Shown here: in pieces, positions 42,538-51,558 of the stretch
Layout of the letters: each line of letters starts with the position of its first letter
Numbering within the stretch: the stretch's first letter is position 1
Source: Brachybacterium squillarum M-6-3
Lineage (GTDB): Bacteria; Actinomycetota; Actinomycetes; Actinomycetales; Dermabacteraceae
Direction of reading: 5' to 3'
Length of the DNA stretch: 64,000 bases
NCBI RefSeq assembly: GCF_000225825.1
Contig: NZ_AGBX01000001.1
Location: 620,001-684,000, forward strand
Notes under the pieces: model-generated
The model's input: only the letters and a program-made list of their open reading frames with translations
The model's database searches: none
Told to the model about the DNA's origin: nothing
Program-made: the position numbers and the translations under genes

Positions 42538-43802
42538 ATGACCAGCCCCCACGCCGCCCCGACCCTGCGCGACGCCTTCCACCAGCCCCGCGCCGTCTGG
42601 GCCATCGCCTTCGCCGCCACCGTGTCCTTCATGGGCATCGGCCTGGTCGACCCGATCCTCCCGGCGATCAGCGCCGAGCTGCACGCCACCGAGGCGCAGT
42701 CGATGCTGCTGTTCACCAGCTACCTGCTGATCACCGCGATCGCCATGTTCTTCACCAGCTGGTTCGCCTCCCGCGTCGGCGTCAAGCGCACCCTGCTGAT
42801 CGGCCTGGCCCTGGTGGTGGTCTTCGCGGCGCTCGCGGCGACGGCCGGCTCGGTCGGCACGATCATCGGCCTGCGCGGCGGCTGGGGCCTGGGCAACGCC
42901 CTGTTCATCTCCACGGCGCTGGCCGCGATCGTGGGGGCGACCACGGGACCCTCCGGCGGCGCGATCATCCTGTACGAGTCGGCACTCGGGATCGGCATGG
43001 CGATCGGCCCGCTGCTCGGCGGGCTGCTGGGCAGCATCTCCTGGCGGGCGCCCTTCGCGGGCACCGCGGTGCTGATGGCCGTCGGGGCGATCGCGATCCT
43101 GGCGCTGCTGCGCCGGGAGGAGCGTCCCGCCCCGGTGAGCCCGCTCGCCGCCCTGCGGGCACTGCGCCATCCGGCGCTGCGCACCCTCGCGCTGACGGCG
43201 ATCTTCTACAACGTCGCCTTCTTCACCCTGCTGGCCTACTCGCCGTTCCCGCTCGAGGCCGCGGCGGCCGCTGCCGGGGCGAGCTGGGCGCGATGGGCAT
43301 CGGCGGGGTGTTCTTCGGCTGGGGCCTGGCCCTCGCGATCACCTCGGTGTTCGTGGCGCCCGCGCTCACCCGCCGGGTGGGCCTGGTGCCGACGCTGCTG
43401 GGCGTGCTCGCCCTGCTCACGGTGCTGATGGTGGCGATGGACCTCGCCGTCGACTCGCTGCCGCTGATGGTCGCACTGATCGTCATGGGCGGCCTGCTGC
43501 TGGGCATCATGAACACCGCGCTCACGGAGACGGTCATGGAGGCCACGGACCTGCCGCGCGGTGTGGCCAGCTCCGCCTACTCGGGCGTGCGCTTCCTGGG
43601 CGGGGCGATCGCCCCGGCCGTGGCGGGGCCGCTCGCGGCGGCGACGACGGCGGGCGCCCCGTACCTGCTGGCCGCGGCCGCCCTGGTGGCGGCGATCGGG
43701 ATGCTGCTGCTCGGGCGGCGCCACCTCGCCCAGGTGGGCACTGCCGAGGACCTCGACGAGGCGGCCGAGGCCGAGGCCCTGACCGCCGCCGACGCGGGCT
43801 GA
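42538..43802 (+). pseudogene. MFS efflux transporter, frameshifted
   Basis: From ATG 42538 (after GGAGGAC) the first about 245 residues are a drug-exporter MFS protein: AVWAIAFAATVSFMGIGLVD, SWFASRVGVKRTLLIGLALV, WGLGNALFISTALAAIVGAT and TLLAYSPFPLEAAAAAAG. The rest is in another frame: AMGIGGVFFGWGLALAITSV, FVAPALTRRVGLVPTLLGVL, and YSGVRFLGGAIAPAVAGPLA to the stop at 43802. One missing G in the G4 run at 43276-43279 joins the halves into a 12-helix protein of about 421 residues. It is the presumed target of the MarR gene. Confidence 0.85.
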
Positions 43803-43872
43803 GCCCGCGGGCGACACCGGCTGTGTCCCGGAGCACGCGTATCGGTCGCTTGCCATCCTGTCGTTAGCGATA

Positions 43873-43893
43873 TATCGTGATGCTGTCACGATA
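43873..43893. promoter_or_regulatory. PadR operator
   Basis: TATCGTGA and TCACGATA form a perfect 8-bp inverted repeat with a 5-nt spacer, 22 nt before the PadR start codon. PadR repressors bind such ATATCG-type dyads over their own promoters. Confidence 0.7.
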
Positions 43894-43915
43894 CGTACAA
43901 CGAAAGGGCCCATCC

Positions 43916-44872
43916 ATGCGACGCCATCACCATCACGATCAGTTCCCCCATCTCCACCAGGGCTTCGGCCCCGGGTCCCGCTTCCGCCGCGACGAGACCG
44001 ACGATCCCTTCGAGAACTCCGGCCGCGGACCCCGCGGCGGCCGCGGCAGTGGCCGAGGTGGCCGCGGCTCCGGCCGGGGCCGCGAGAGCGCTGGCCCCCG
44101 TGGCCGCGAGGACTCCCGCGAGCACGGCCCGCGCGGCCCCCGCTCCTGGGACGACGGCGAGGAGCCCTCATTCCGCGAACGCGACGGACGAGGGCCCCGA
44201 CGCGGCGAAGGCCGCGGTCCCCGCGGGGGCTTCGGACCCGGCGGACGCGACGGCGAGGGCTTCGGCCCCGGTCGCGGGCCCCGCGGCGGCTTCGGCCCGG
44301 GCGGCGGCTTCGGCCCCGAGGGCGGCCCCCGCAGCCGTGGGGGCCGGGGCGGACGCGGTCGTCGTCCCCGCGGCGACGTCCGCATCGCCGTCCTGCTGCT
44401 GCTGGACGAGGAGCCGATGCACGGCTACCAGCTGATGCAGACCATCACCGACCGCACCGGCGGCCGCTGGGCGCCGAGCCCCGGTGCCATCTACCCGACG
44501 CTCTCCCAGCTCGAGGACGAGGGCCTGGTGCTCACCGCGAAGGAGGGCGGGCGCAAGCTCGCCGAGCTCACCGAGCAGGGCCGCACCCATGTGGCCGAGC
44601 ATCGTGAGGGCTGGAGCGACCCCTTCGCGGCGGCCGACGGGCAGGACGGCGCCGAGCTGCCCGACCTGCGTGCGGCGATGCACGACCTCGGCGGCAGCGT
44701 CCGCGAGGCCGGCCGCGGCGGCGACGCGGCCCAGATGACGGCCGTGGCCGAGGTGCTCGCCGAGGCCCGCCGCTCCGTCTACCGCATCCTCGCCGGCGAC
44801 GCCCCGGTCGCGGCCGAGCAGGCGCCGACCACCCCGGAGACCGACGAGGAGGAGCAGACCCCCGAGCCCTGA
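43916..44872 (+). CDS. PadR-family regulator with a long Gly/Arg-rich N-terminal extension
   Basis: The 318-residue protein starts at ATG 43916 after GAAAGGG. Residues 1-150 are low-complexity: His at the start (MRRHHHHDQFPHLHQGFGPG), then RG/RGG-type repeats (GRGPRGGRGSGRGGRGSGRG) and FGPGG repeats (GPRGGFGPGGGFGPEGG). The PadR winged helix follows at about residues 153-245: DVRIAVLLLLDEEPMHGYQL, MQTITDRTGGRWAPSPGAIY, PTLSQLEDEGLV. A short helical tail ends acidic. Gly-rich N-termini are known in actinobacterial PadR proteins; their job is not established. The perfect dyad upstream indicates autoregulation. No exporter is directly downstream in this window. Confidence 0.88.
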   Translation: MRRHHHHDQFPHLHQGFGPGSRFRRDETDDPFENSGRGPRGGRGSGRGGRGSGRGRESAGPRGREDSREHGPRGPRSWDDGEEPSFRERDGRGPRRGEGRGPRGGFGPGGRDGEGFGPGRGPRGGFGPGGGFGPEGGPRSRGGRGGRGRRPRGDVRIAVLLLLDEEPMHGYQLMQTITDRTGGRWAPSPGAIYPTLSQLEDEGLVLTAKEGGRKLAELTEQGRTHVAEHREGWSDPFAAADGQDGAELPDLRAAMHDLGGSVREAGRGGDAAQMTAVAEVLAEARRSVYRILAGDAPVAAEQAPTTPETDEEEQTPEP

Positions 44873-44889
44873 CCTCCCCGACGACCCGA

Positions 44890-44932
44890 GCTCGGGCCCG
44901 GACGACACCCCGTCGTGCGGGCCCGAGCTTTT
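44890..44932 (+). terminator. Canonical rho-independent terminator of the PadR gene
   Basis: GCTCGGGCCCG and complement (11 bp), extended inside by ACGAC / GTCGT, are followed by TTTT. It starts 18 nt after the stop. Confidence 0.9.
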
Positions 44933-44972
44933 CCGCGTCCTGCTTCCGCCCATGGAAGCAGACCGCCGAAAA
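44929..44972. repeat. Palindromic hairpin, TTCC-N6-GGAA family (copy 3)
   Basis: CTGCTTCC and GGAAGCAG close a GCCCAT loop; the stem continues outward with three mismatches to TTTT / AAAA. It abuts the PadR terminator and shares its T run. Confidence 0.65.
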
Positions 44973-45027
44973 CCTCGCGCAGCCCGGACGGGCGTGGCCG
45001 GTCCCCTCCTGGGCGGATGGTGCTCGC

Positions 45028-46032
45028 TCAGAGGGCGAGGAGCACCTTGGCGGAGGCGGTGGCGTCGCGGGCCGTCGCAAATGCCTGCTCGGCCTCGGCC
45101 ACGTCGATCACCTGCGTGACCACCGCATCCAGCGCAGGCTCGGCGGCCAGCAGCGCGACGGCGTCGTCGATCTCGGTGTGGAAGCGCCAGGAGCCGAGCA
45201 GCGTGGCCTCCTTGGCCAGCATCGGGGCGAGGTTCACGGGGATCTCGCGGTTCGGGAGGATGCCGACCTGCACGACCAGGCCTGCGGGGGCGACAGCGCG
45301 CACCGCGGAGGTGAGCGAGGCCGGGACGCTCGAGCACTCGAAGACCACGTCGAAGGCGGCGGTCTCCGGCGGCATCTCCCCCACCAGCAGGATCTCGCTC
45401 GCACCGAGGGCCTCCGCGCGCTGCAGCGGCTCGGGGCGCACGTCCCCCACCACGATCCGCTCCACCCCGCGGGCGCGCAGCGCGGCCACGGCGAGCAGGC
45501 CGATGGGTCCGGCACCGAGCACCAGCACCCGGGCGCCGGTGAGGTCCCCGGCGAGCGCGACCGCGTGCATCGACACCGCCAGCGGCTCGGCCAGGGCGGC
45601 CCGCTCCAGCGGCAGGTCCTCGGGGATCACGCGCAGCATCGGCCGCTCCACCAGCAGGTACTCGCTCGCGGCGCCCTGCCGGTGGGGCATCACGGCGGCG
45701 CTGCCCAGGTAGTCGCCGCCGGGAGCGAGGTGGGGCCGGTCCCGAAGGCCCGACTGCGCGGGTCCGTAACGGGCGGGGTGCACGACCACCGGGGTGCCGG
45801 GGGCCAACTCCCCACGGGGGTCGAGGTCCACGACGGCGGAGAGCTCGTGGCCGGGCACGAAGGGCTCGCGCACCGCGAACTCCCCGTTGGCGCCCTCGAA
45901 GTAGTAGTGCAGGTCGGAGCCGCAGATGCCGACGTAGCGGACGCGCAGGCGGACCTCGTCCGGTCCGGGCTCGGGGATGGGGTGCTCCTCGAGCCGGATT
46001 TGCTCGGCTCCGTGGATGACCAGGGCCCGCAT
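45028..46032 (-). CDS. Zinc-type alcohol dehydrogenase, L-idonate 5-dehydrogenase-like
   Basis: The 334-residue medium-chain dehydrogenase has the catalytic zinc ligands in VGICGSDLHYYFEGANG (Cys) and VPGHELSAVV (His-Glu), the PARYGP...RPHLAPGGDYLGSAA loop usual for L-idonate 5-dehydrogenases, and the Rossmann segment VLVLGAGPIGLLAVAALRAR. It lacks the four-Cys structural zinc lobe, also usual for this subgroup. The reaction would be L-idonate to 5-keto-D-gluconate with NAD(P); other polyols are possible. ATG 46032 is chosen because AGGAGA lies 5 nt upstream; a GTG at 46047 is in frame. No other idonate genes are near. Confidence 0.85.
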   Translation of the reverse strand: MRALVIHGAEQIRLEEHPIPEPGPDEVRLRVRYVGICGSDLHYYFEGANGEFAVREPFVPGHELSAVVDLDPRGELAPGTPVVVHPARYGPAQSGLRDRPHLAPGGDYLGSAAVMPHRQGAASEYLLVERPMLRVIPEDLPLERAALAEPLAVSMHAVALAGDLTGARVLVLGAGPIGLLAVAALRARGVERIVVGDVRPEPLQRAEALGASEILLVGEMPPETAAFDVVFECSSVPASLTSAVRAVAPAGLVVQVGILPNREIPVNLAPMLAKEATLLGSWRFHTEIDDAVALLAAEPALDAVVTQVIDVAEAEQAFATARDATASAKVLLAL

Positions 46033-46090
46033 CGCATCTCTCCTCACGCCGGTGTGCTCGTGACCTCCACTCTAGGGCCGGGCCGGGGCC

Positions 46091-46660
46091 TCACCACTCC
46101 TCGGGCGGCCAGGGCTCCCCGTCGTAGCGGGCGTTCAGCTCGTAGGCGCCGGCGCCGTCGAGGGCCTCGCGGATGATGTCGGCGTGTCCGGTGTGGCGGG
46201 CGGCCTCCTCGACGGCGTGCAGCGCCAGCCAGCGCACGGTCCAGCGCTCCTGCCCGGTGTACCACTCGGCCTCGGGCGTCGGCACGGGGGCGGAGAGGTC
46301 CGCGCCCCGGATCGCCGTCGCGAGGGCATCGGCAACCGCCTCCAGCTCGGCCGTCAGGGAGTCGGCGGTGTCACCCGCGGCGAGGGCGAAGGGGTCCTCC
46401 CCGCGCAGGGCGGCGGTCTCGGGGGCGTCCTGCGGCAGGGGCTCCCCGCCGGTGGCCGTGATCAGCGCGGTGAAGGCGCGGGCCCCGGCGATGACGTGCT
46501 TGGCCAGCACCCCCACGCTGAGCTCGGAGGCGGTGGGGGTGGCGGCGATCTGCTCCTCGTCGAGGCCGTGCAGGGTGGTGGCCGTCTGCTGCAACTGGTG
46601 CTGGGCGAAGGTGGCCAGGGTGTCGTGCTCATCGGTGGTGTCGGGGGTCAGGAATCCCAT
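46091..46660 (-). CDS. DinB/mycothiol-transferase-like protein
   Basis: The 189-residue four-helix protein belongs to the DinB / maleylpyruvate isomerase N-terminal superfamily (DUF664-like), metal-dependent enzymes that in actinobacteria often use mycothiol or bacillithiol. His residues expected for metal binding are in VLAKHVIAG, RWLALHAVEEAARHTGHADI (H...HxxxH pattern). ATG 46660 has AGGAGG 6 nt upstream. It diverges from the WYL regulator, whose start is 130 bp away, so it is a likely target of that protein. The substrate is unknown. Confidence 0.82.
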   Translation of the reverse strand: MGFLTPDTTDEHDTLATFAQHQLQQTATTLHGLDEEQIAATPTASELSVGVLAKHVIAGARAFTALITATGGEPLPQDAPETAALRGEDPFALAAGDTADSLTAELEAVADALATAIRGADLSAPVPTPEAEWYTGQERWTVRWLALHAVEEAARHTGHADIIREALDGAGAYELNARYDGEPWPPEEW

Positions 46661-46790
46661 GATGTCCTCCTGGTCGGGGCCGGACGCCGGTCCGCTGCGG
46701 GCCGTACTGCCGGGGCTCTCGGTGGTCGATTTCCACTGTTCCGGCGATGGCGGACAGGTCCTGTCCGCGAAGCCCGGCAGACTGCCTGCC

Positions 46791-47750
46791 ATGAGCGACG
46801 TGACGACCCGGACCCTCCGCCTGCTGGCACTGCTGCAGGCCCGCACCGTCTGGACGGGCCCCGAGCTGGCCGCCGAGCTGGAGGTGACCGACCGGACCGT
46901 GCGGCGCGACGTCGACCGGCTGCGCGGCATGGGCTACCCGGTGCTGACCTCCGCCGGGCACGGCGGGGGCTACCAGCTCGGGGCGGGCCGGGCGCTGCCG
47001 CCGCTGCTGCTGGGCCCGCGGGAGGCGGCGGCCGTCGCCATCGGGCTGCGGCTCACCGCGGCCTCGGGCATCGACGGCCTGGACGAAGAAGCGCTGCGGG
47101 CGCTCGCCGCGCTGGACCGGGTGCTGCCCCCGTCCGTCCGCTCCGAGGTGATGGCCCTGGCCGAGTCGCTGCAGGTGGTGCCCGGCACGAGCCCCGTCAC
47201 CCGGCCAGAGCTGCTGATCACCCTGGCCGGGGCGGTGCGCGACCGGGTACAGCTGCGGGTCGACCACGAGCGCGCCGACGGCTACCGCGCCGAGCGCCGC
47301 CTGGAGCCCTACCGGATCCTCTCCGTCGAAGGACGCTGGTACCTCTTCGCCTGGGACCTGGACCGGGAGGACTGGCGCAGCTTCCGACTGGACCGGATGC
47401 ACGACGCGCACGCCACCACCTTCGGCTTCACCCCGCGCCCCACCCCGGACATCGAAGCGGCCGTGCGCGAGGCGATCACCCTGGGCGGCGCGGACCGGGG
47501 CATCACCGTCCGGATCCGTCGCCCCGCCGCGGAGGTCGCGGCGCGGGCGGGCCTGCGCAGCGCCACCGTCGACCCCGAGGGCGCGGACACCTGCCTGCTG
47601 CGGGCGCGCGGCGACGAGCTGCGCTGGGTGGCGGTGTGGCTGGCCTGGCTCGGGGACCCCGTCGAGGTGATCGAGCCGCCCGAGCTGACGGAGATGATCG
47701 CGGGCATCGGCGCCTGGGCGGAGGCCTCGGGTCCCGCCGTCGACGGCTGA
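46791..47750 (+). CDS. WYL-domain transcriptional regulator
   Basis: The 319-residue protein has an N-terminal DeoR-type winged helix (TTRTLRLLALLQARTVWTGP, ELAAELEVTDRTVRRDVDRL), a linker, and a WYL domain (residues about 135-230, with YRAERRLEPYRILSVEGRWY, LFAWDLDREDWRSFRLDRM) and a WCX-like C-terminus. WYL proteins are ligand-responsive regulators, some binding nucleic acids in defence loci; here the divergent DinB gene suggests a metabolic target. A weak -10 (CAGACT) lies 7 nt before the ATG. It ends with a strong hairpin. Confidence 0.88.
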   Translation: MSDVTTRTLRLLALLQARTVWTGPELAAELEVTDRTVRRDVDRLRGMGYPVLTSAGHGGGYQLGAGRALPPLLLGPREAAAVAIGLRLTAASGIDGLDEEALRALAALDRVLPPSVRSEVMALAESLQVVPGTSPVTRPELLITLAGAVRDRVQLRVDHERADGYRAERRLEPYRILSVEGRWYLFAWDLDREDWRSFRLDRMHDAHATTFGFTPRPTPDIEAAVREAITLGGADRGITVRIRRPAAEVAARAGLRSATVDPEGADTCLLRARGDELRWVAVWLAWLGDPVEVIEPPELTEMIAGIGAWAEASGPAVDG

Positions 47751-47763
47751 GCTCTCCGCGCCC

Positions 47764-47801
47764 GGAGGCGGGGCCCGGTTCCCCACCGGGCACCCGCCTC
47801 C
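47764..47801 (+). terminator. Terminator hairpin of the WYL gene
   Basis: GGAGGCGGG pairs with CCCGCCTCC and GCCCGGT with ACCGGGC, with one bulged A and a 5-nt loop, starting 13 nt after the stop. Confidence 0.7.
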
Positions 47802-48095
47802 TCCTGGGTGCGGGGCGTGGTGACCGATCCGCCCCCGCGGTGGCCACCGGTCCCCGGCGGGACGACGACGGCCGGGACGGTCCCGCGCGCCGCTCTCGAC
47901 ACCGCCGGCCGACGACCCCCATCGTCGACCGGGGCTCCTGCGGCGGCGGGTGCTCCGCCCCGGCCGTCGTGCCCCTCGCGAGGCCCGCACCCAGTGGCTC
48001 CATCCTGGGTCCGGTGCAGGTCAGCGCGCGATGGGGCCGCCTGCCCGGGGAGGAGTCCCCATTCCCCCGGATGGCATTCCCCCACGTGGCGCGGC
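47802..48095. other. Intergenic spacer
   Basis: The stretch between the WYL terminator and the end of the minus-strand PfkB gene has no credible gene, promoter or strong hairpin in my reading. Confidence 0.4.
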
Positions 48096-49223
48096 TCAGT
48101 GCTCGCCGGCGTCGGAGCGCAGTGCGAAGGTGCCCTGGGCGCGGCGGCGGCCCTGCACCGGGTGGGTCGGCACCACGCCGTCGAGGAAGCGGTAGCGGTC
48201 GCGGGTGTAGGCGGCGCGCAGGTCCCCGCCGTCGGCGGCCCGGCTGAGGTGGCGCCACCAGTCGGCCAGGTCGCCCCAGCCGGGCGCGGCGAGGGAGCCG
48301 CCGAACTGCTGGACGGCCAGGGCGGAGCAGAGCGCGGCGAACTGCAGCCGCTCCTCCAGCGGCCATTCGGCGAGGGTGCCCAGCACCATCGCGGCGGTGA
48401 ACACGTCGCCCGCGCCGGTGGTGTCCGTCGCCTCGACCGGCACCGCGGGGCAGTAGGCCTCCTCGCCGGTGGCATGGTCGATCGCGTAGGCGCCGGCGGC
48501 CCCGTCGGTGACCACGGCCAGCGGCACGCGTTCGGCGAGCGCCCGCACGGCCGCGCCGGCGCTGTCGGTGCGGGTGTAGGCCATGGCTTCCAGAGCGTTG
48601 GGGGTGAAGCCGTGGCAGTGCGCAAGGGGGTCGAGGTCGGCGGGGTCCCAGCGGCCGGTGGCGTCGAAGCCGATGTCGGCGAAGACGCGGGTGCCGCGGG
48701 CGGCGAGGCGCCCCCACCAGTCGGTCTGCCCCCCGAGGTCGACGACGGCGGCGCGGGCCTCGGGCGCCCCACTGGCCAGCGCGGCGAGCGGCTCGGGCGG
48801 GTGGTGGCCGTGGGTGACCATCGCCCGGTCCCCGTGGGCGGCCATCGAGGCGGTCAGGGCGGTGTGGAAGTCGGGGTACCGGCGGGAGGCACTGAGGTCG
48901 ATGCCCTCCTCGTGCGCCATCGTGTGCCACATCCAGTCGGCGTAGGCGTCGTCCCCGAAGCCGGCGACCAGGCCGGTGCGCAGGCCCAGCCGGGCGGCGG
49001 CGATGGCGAGGTTGGCGATGCCGCCGGGGCTGGATCCCATGCCCTTGGCCCACATCTCCTGGCCGGGCTCGGGCAGCCGGTCGAGGCCGGTGAAGACGAT
49101 GTCGAAGAAGACGGTGCCGCTGAGCAGCACGTCCAGCGGCGGATCGGCGGCGGTGCGGCGGTCGGCCAGGGGGTCCCAGCCGGCGCCGGCCGCGGCGGGA
49201 TCGGCCGGGTCGGGGAGGGTCAT
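48096..49223 (-). CDS. PfkB-family carbohydrate kinase
   Basis: The 375-residue ribokinase-like enzyme transfers phosphate from ATP to a sugar or nucleoside. Landmarks: DVLLSGTVFFDIVFTGLDRL, the first PfkB signature GSSPGGIANLAIAAARLGLR, FTPNALEAMAYT, VVTDGAAGAYAI, and the second signature DTTGAGDVFTAAMVLGTLAE with the catalytic Asp and anion hole (TGAGD). The substrate is not readable. ATG 49223 is 10 nt after GGAGCC. It diverges from the GH4 glycosidase gene, and a shared role in phospho-sugar metabolism is possible. Confidence 0.88.
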   Translation of the reverse strand: MTLPDPADPAAAGAGWDPLADRRTAADPPLDVLLSGTVFFDIVFTGLDRLPEPGQEMWAKGMGSSPGGIANLAIAAARLGLRTGLVAGFGDDAYADWMWHTMAHEEGIDLSASRRYPDFHTALTASMAAHGDRAMVTHGHHPPEPLAALASGAPEARAAVVDLGGQTDWWGRLAARGTRVFADIGFDATGRWDPADLDPLAHCHGFTPNALEAMAYTRTDSAGAAVRALAERVPLAVVTDGAAGAYAIDHATGEEAYCPAVPVEATDTTGAGDVFTAAMVLGTLAEWPLEERLQFAALCSALAVQQFGGSLAAPGWGDLADWWRHLSRAADGGDLRAAYTRDRYRFLDGVVPTHPVQGRRRAQGTFALRSDAGEH

Positions 49224-49425
49224 CGGGGCTCCTTCGCGGGACCGGGGAGAACGCGGACGGGGCGAGCTCCCGCCACGCTCCCTACCGTACGCACCCGCAC
49301 CCTCCCGGCCCCGGTGATCGCCCGGATCGGGCACGGCGCATCAGCCGGTGGCCTGCGGGGACGGCGGTGCTAGCGTGATCGGCGTCCGGGCCCGCCACGG
49401 GCCGCCCGCACGGGGAGGCGCATCC

Positions 49426-50841
49426 ATGAGGCTCACGATCCTGGGCGGCGGCGGCTTCCGCGTGCCGCTGGTGTACGAGGCGGTGGCGACGGCCGCGACC
49501 GGCCTCGCCGTCGACGAGCTGGTGCTGCAGGACGTCGACCCGGACCGTCTGCGCGGCATCGCCCGCGTCATCGAGGGCCTGGGCGCCGAGCTGCTCGCCG
49601 CGGGACGGGCCGCCGCGCTCCCCCGGCTGCGGGTCACCACCGATCTGCGGGAGGCCGTGCGGGGCGCCGACTTCGTGTTCAGCGCGATCCGGGTGGGCGG
49701 GGCCGAGGCGCGCATCCGCGACGAGCGGGTGGCGCTGGACCTGGGGCTGCTCGGCCAGGAGACCGTCGGCCCCGGGGGTCTGGCCTACGCGCTGCGCACC
49801 CTGCCGGTCGCGATCGACATCGCCCGCGTCATCGCCGAGGAGGCGCCGCGGGCCTGGGTCATCTCCTTCACCAACCCCGCCGGGATCGTCACCGAGGCGA
49901 TGCGCGCCGAGCTGGGCGACCGGGTGGTGGGCATCTGCGACACCCCCATCGGCCTGGTGCGCCGGGTGGGGCGGCTGCTGGGCGCCGACCCGCTCTCCGG
50001 CGCTACCGGCAGCGGCGCCGACTACGTGGGCCTGAACCATCTGGGCTGGCTGCGGTCGGTGCACCTCGACAGGACGGATCGCCTGCCCGGGCTGCTCGCC
50101 GACGATGCCGCGCTGGAGCAGATCGAGGAGGCGCGGCTGATGGGGCTCGACTGGGTGCGGGCCGAGGGCGCCCTGCCCAATGAGTACCTCTTCTACTACC
50201 GGCACACGGAGGAGGCGATCGCCCGGATCGCCGCGGCGGCCACCACCCGCGGCGAGTTCCTGGCCTCCCAGCAGGGCGCCTTCTACGACGGCCTGTCCGC
50301 GGCGGGCCCGGACGGGGCACGCTGCTGCCCCTCCCCGCTGGAGGCCTGGCGGGGCGTGCTCGCGGAGCGGGAGGCGACCTACATGGCCGAGTCCCGCGAC
50401 GAGGAGCGCCGGGAGGAGGACCTGGCCGGCGGCGGCTACCAGGAGGTGGCGCTGCGGCTGATGACGGCGATCGCCACCGGGCGCCGGGAGCGGATGATCC
50501 TGGACGTCGGCAACCTCCCCTCCGGCCGGCCGGACGCCCCGGCGAGCGCGCGGATCGTGCCGGAGCTGCCCGCCGACCTGGTGCTCGAGGTGGTCTGCGA
50601 GGTCGACGGCGAGGGGGTCCGCCCCCTGCCCGTCGCGCCCGTGGAGCTGGACCGGCTGGGCCTGATGGCGAGCCTGCGCGGCGCCGAGCGGGCGATCCTC
50701 ACCGCAGCCCGCACCGGCGACCGCGACGCCGCCTGGCAGGGCTTCTCCACCCACCCGCTGGTCTCCTCCCCCGCGCTCGGGGCGCGCCTGCTGCAGGGGT
50801 ACACGGCGGCGCACCCGCAGATCGCCGCGCTCTGGCGCTGA
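49426..50841 (+). CDS. GH4 6-phospho-beta-glucosidase-like enzyme
   Basis: Family 4 glycosidases use NAD and a divalent metal to cleave glycosidic bonds by an oxidation-elimination route. The 471-residue protein has MRLTILGGGGFRVPLVYEAV (NAD loop), DEVVLQDVDPDRL-like acidic end, FVFSAIRVGGAEARIRDERV, LGQETVGPGGLAYALRTLPV, VISFTNPAGIVTEAM (metal and substrate site), GICDTPIGL (Cys metal ligand) and GLNHLGWL (His). The set fits the 6-phospho-beta-glucosidase branch (CelF/LicH-like). ATG 49426 follows GGGGAGG. No PTS genes are in the window, so the phosphorylated substrate may come from a kinase; the divergent PfkB enzyme is a candidate. Confidence 0.88.
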   Translation: MRLTILGGGGFRVPLVYEAVATAATGLAVDELVLQDVDPDRLRGIARVIEGLGAELLAAGRAAALPRLRVTTDLREAVRGADFVFSAIRVGGAEARIRDERVALDLGLLGQETVGPGGLAYALRTLPVAIDIARVIAEEAPRAWVISFTNPAGIVTEAMRAELGDRVVGICDTPIGLVRRVGRLLGADPLSGATGSGADYVGLNHLGWLRSVHLDRTDRLPGLLADDAALEQIEEARLMGLDWVRAEGALPNEYLFYYRHTEEAIARIAAAATTRGEFLASQQGAFYDGLSAAGPDGARCCPSPLEAWRGVLAEREATYMAESRDEERREEDLAGGGYQEVALRLMTAIATGRRERMILDVGNLPSGRPDAPASARIVPELPADLVLEVVCEVDGEGVRPLPVAPVELDRLGLMASLRGAERAILTAARTGDRDAAWQGFSTHPLVSSPALGARLLQGYTAAHPQIAALWR

Positions 50842-50871
50842 CGCCGGAGGGACACCGGGCTGGGCCCGAGG

Positions 50872-51546
50872 TCAGCGCACCCCGGCGATGATGTCGTCCA
50901 CCACCCGCACCGACAGGGCGTCCACCACCTCGGCGGGGGCGTCCCGCAGGGGCCCGTGGATGACCAGTTCGGCGAAGCCGTGCACGGCGGACCAGCAGAC
51001 GAACTCGGCGCCCTCGCGCCGTTCGGCGGTGAGCACTCCGGTGTCCCTGCACTCGTCCAGCGCCGCGAGCAGGGCGAGGAACGGCGGGGCGACCTCGTGG
51101 TCGCGCTCCTCCCCCGCGCCCTCCCCCGCTCCGGTCTCGGCCCCGACGCCCGGGGCGCCGAAGAACACCGTCTCGAACCAGCCGGGCTCGGCGCGGGCGA
51201 AGCCGATGTACCCGAGACCCACGCCGCGCAGCCGGTCCAGCGCCCGGGCCGCCGCATCCTCGGCCACGGAGACCTCCCCGGCCGGCCGCGGCGGGACCGC
51301 CGTGCGCATCCGAGCGGTCATCTGCTCCTGGATGGCGCGGGAGGCGGCCGCGAGAAGGTCGTCGCGACCGCGGAAGTGCCGGTAGGCCGCCCCCGGGGTG
51401 ACGCCCGCTCGGCGGGTGGCCTCGCGCAGCGAGAGCGCCGCGGTGCCGCCCTCGCGGATCATCTCCAGCGCCTCCGTCACCAGGGCGGAGCGCAGGTCAC
51501 CGTGGTGGTAGGGCCTGGTCGGCGCGGGATCCCTTGACGTGCTCAC
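50872..51546 (-). CDS. TetR/AcrR-family transcriptional regulator
   Basis: The 224-residue repressor has the TetR helix-turn-helix near the N-terminus (DLRSALVTEALEMIREGGTA, then SLREATRRAGVTPGAAYRHF, RGRDDLLAAASRAIQEQM) and a WHG-type ligand domain (FARAEPGWFETVFFGAPG; VCWSAVHGFAELVIHGPLRD). GTG 51546 is supported by a -10 hexamer 6 nt upstream. A palindrome at 51554-51579 overlaps that promoter and faces the divergent three-gene operon at 51664-53461, so it should control itself and that operon. Confidence 0.9.
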   Translation of the reverse strand: MSTSRDPAPTRPYHHGDLRSALVTEALEMIREGGTAALSLREATRRAGVTPGAAYRHFRGRDDLLAAASRAIQEQMTARMRTAVPPRPAGEVSVAEDAAARALDRLRGVGLGYIGFARAEPGWFETVFFGAPGVGAETGAGEGAGEERDHEVAPPFLALLAALDECRDTGVLTAERREGAEFVCWSAVHGFAELVIHGPLRDAPAEVVDALSVRVVDDIIAGVR

Positions 51547-51552
51547 GGGGTA

Positions 51553-51558
51553 AGTCTA
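51553..51558 (-). promoter_or_regulatory. -10 element of the TetR gene (leaderless)
   Basis: TAGACT on the minus strand is followed by 6 nt and GTG at 51546; it lies within the left operator arm. Confidence 0.5.

Noticed and set aside
45028-46032. Loss of the structural zinc lobe in the dehydrogenase as a defect
   Set aside because: The PARYGP...GGDYLGSAA form without the four cysteines is usual for L-idonate-dehydrogenase-like enzymes as I know them.
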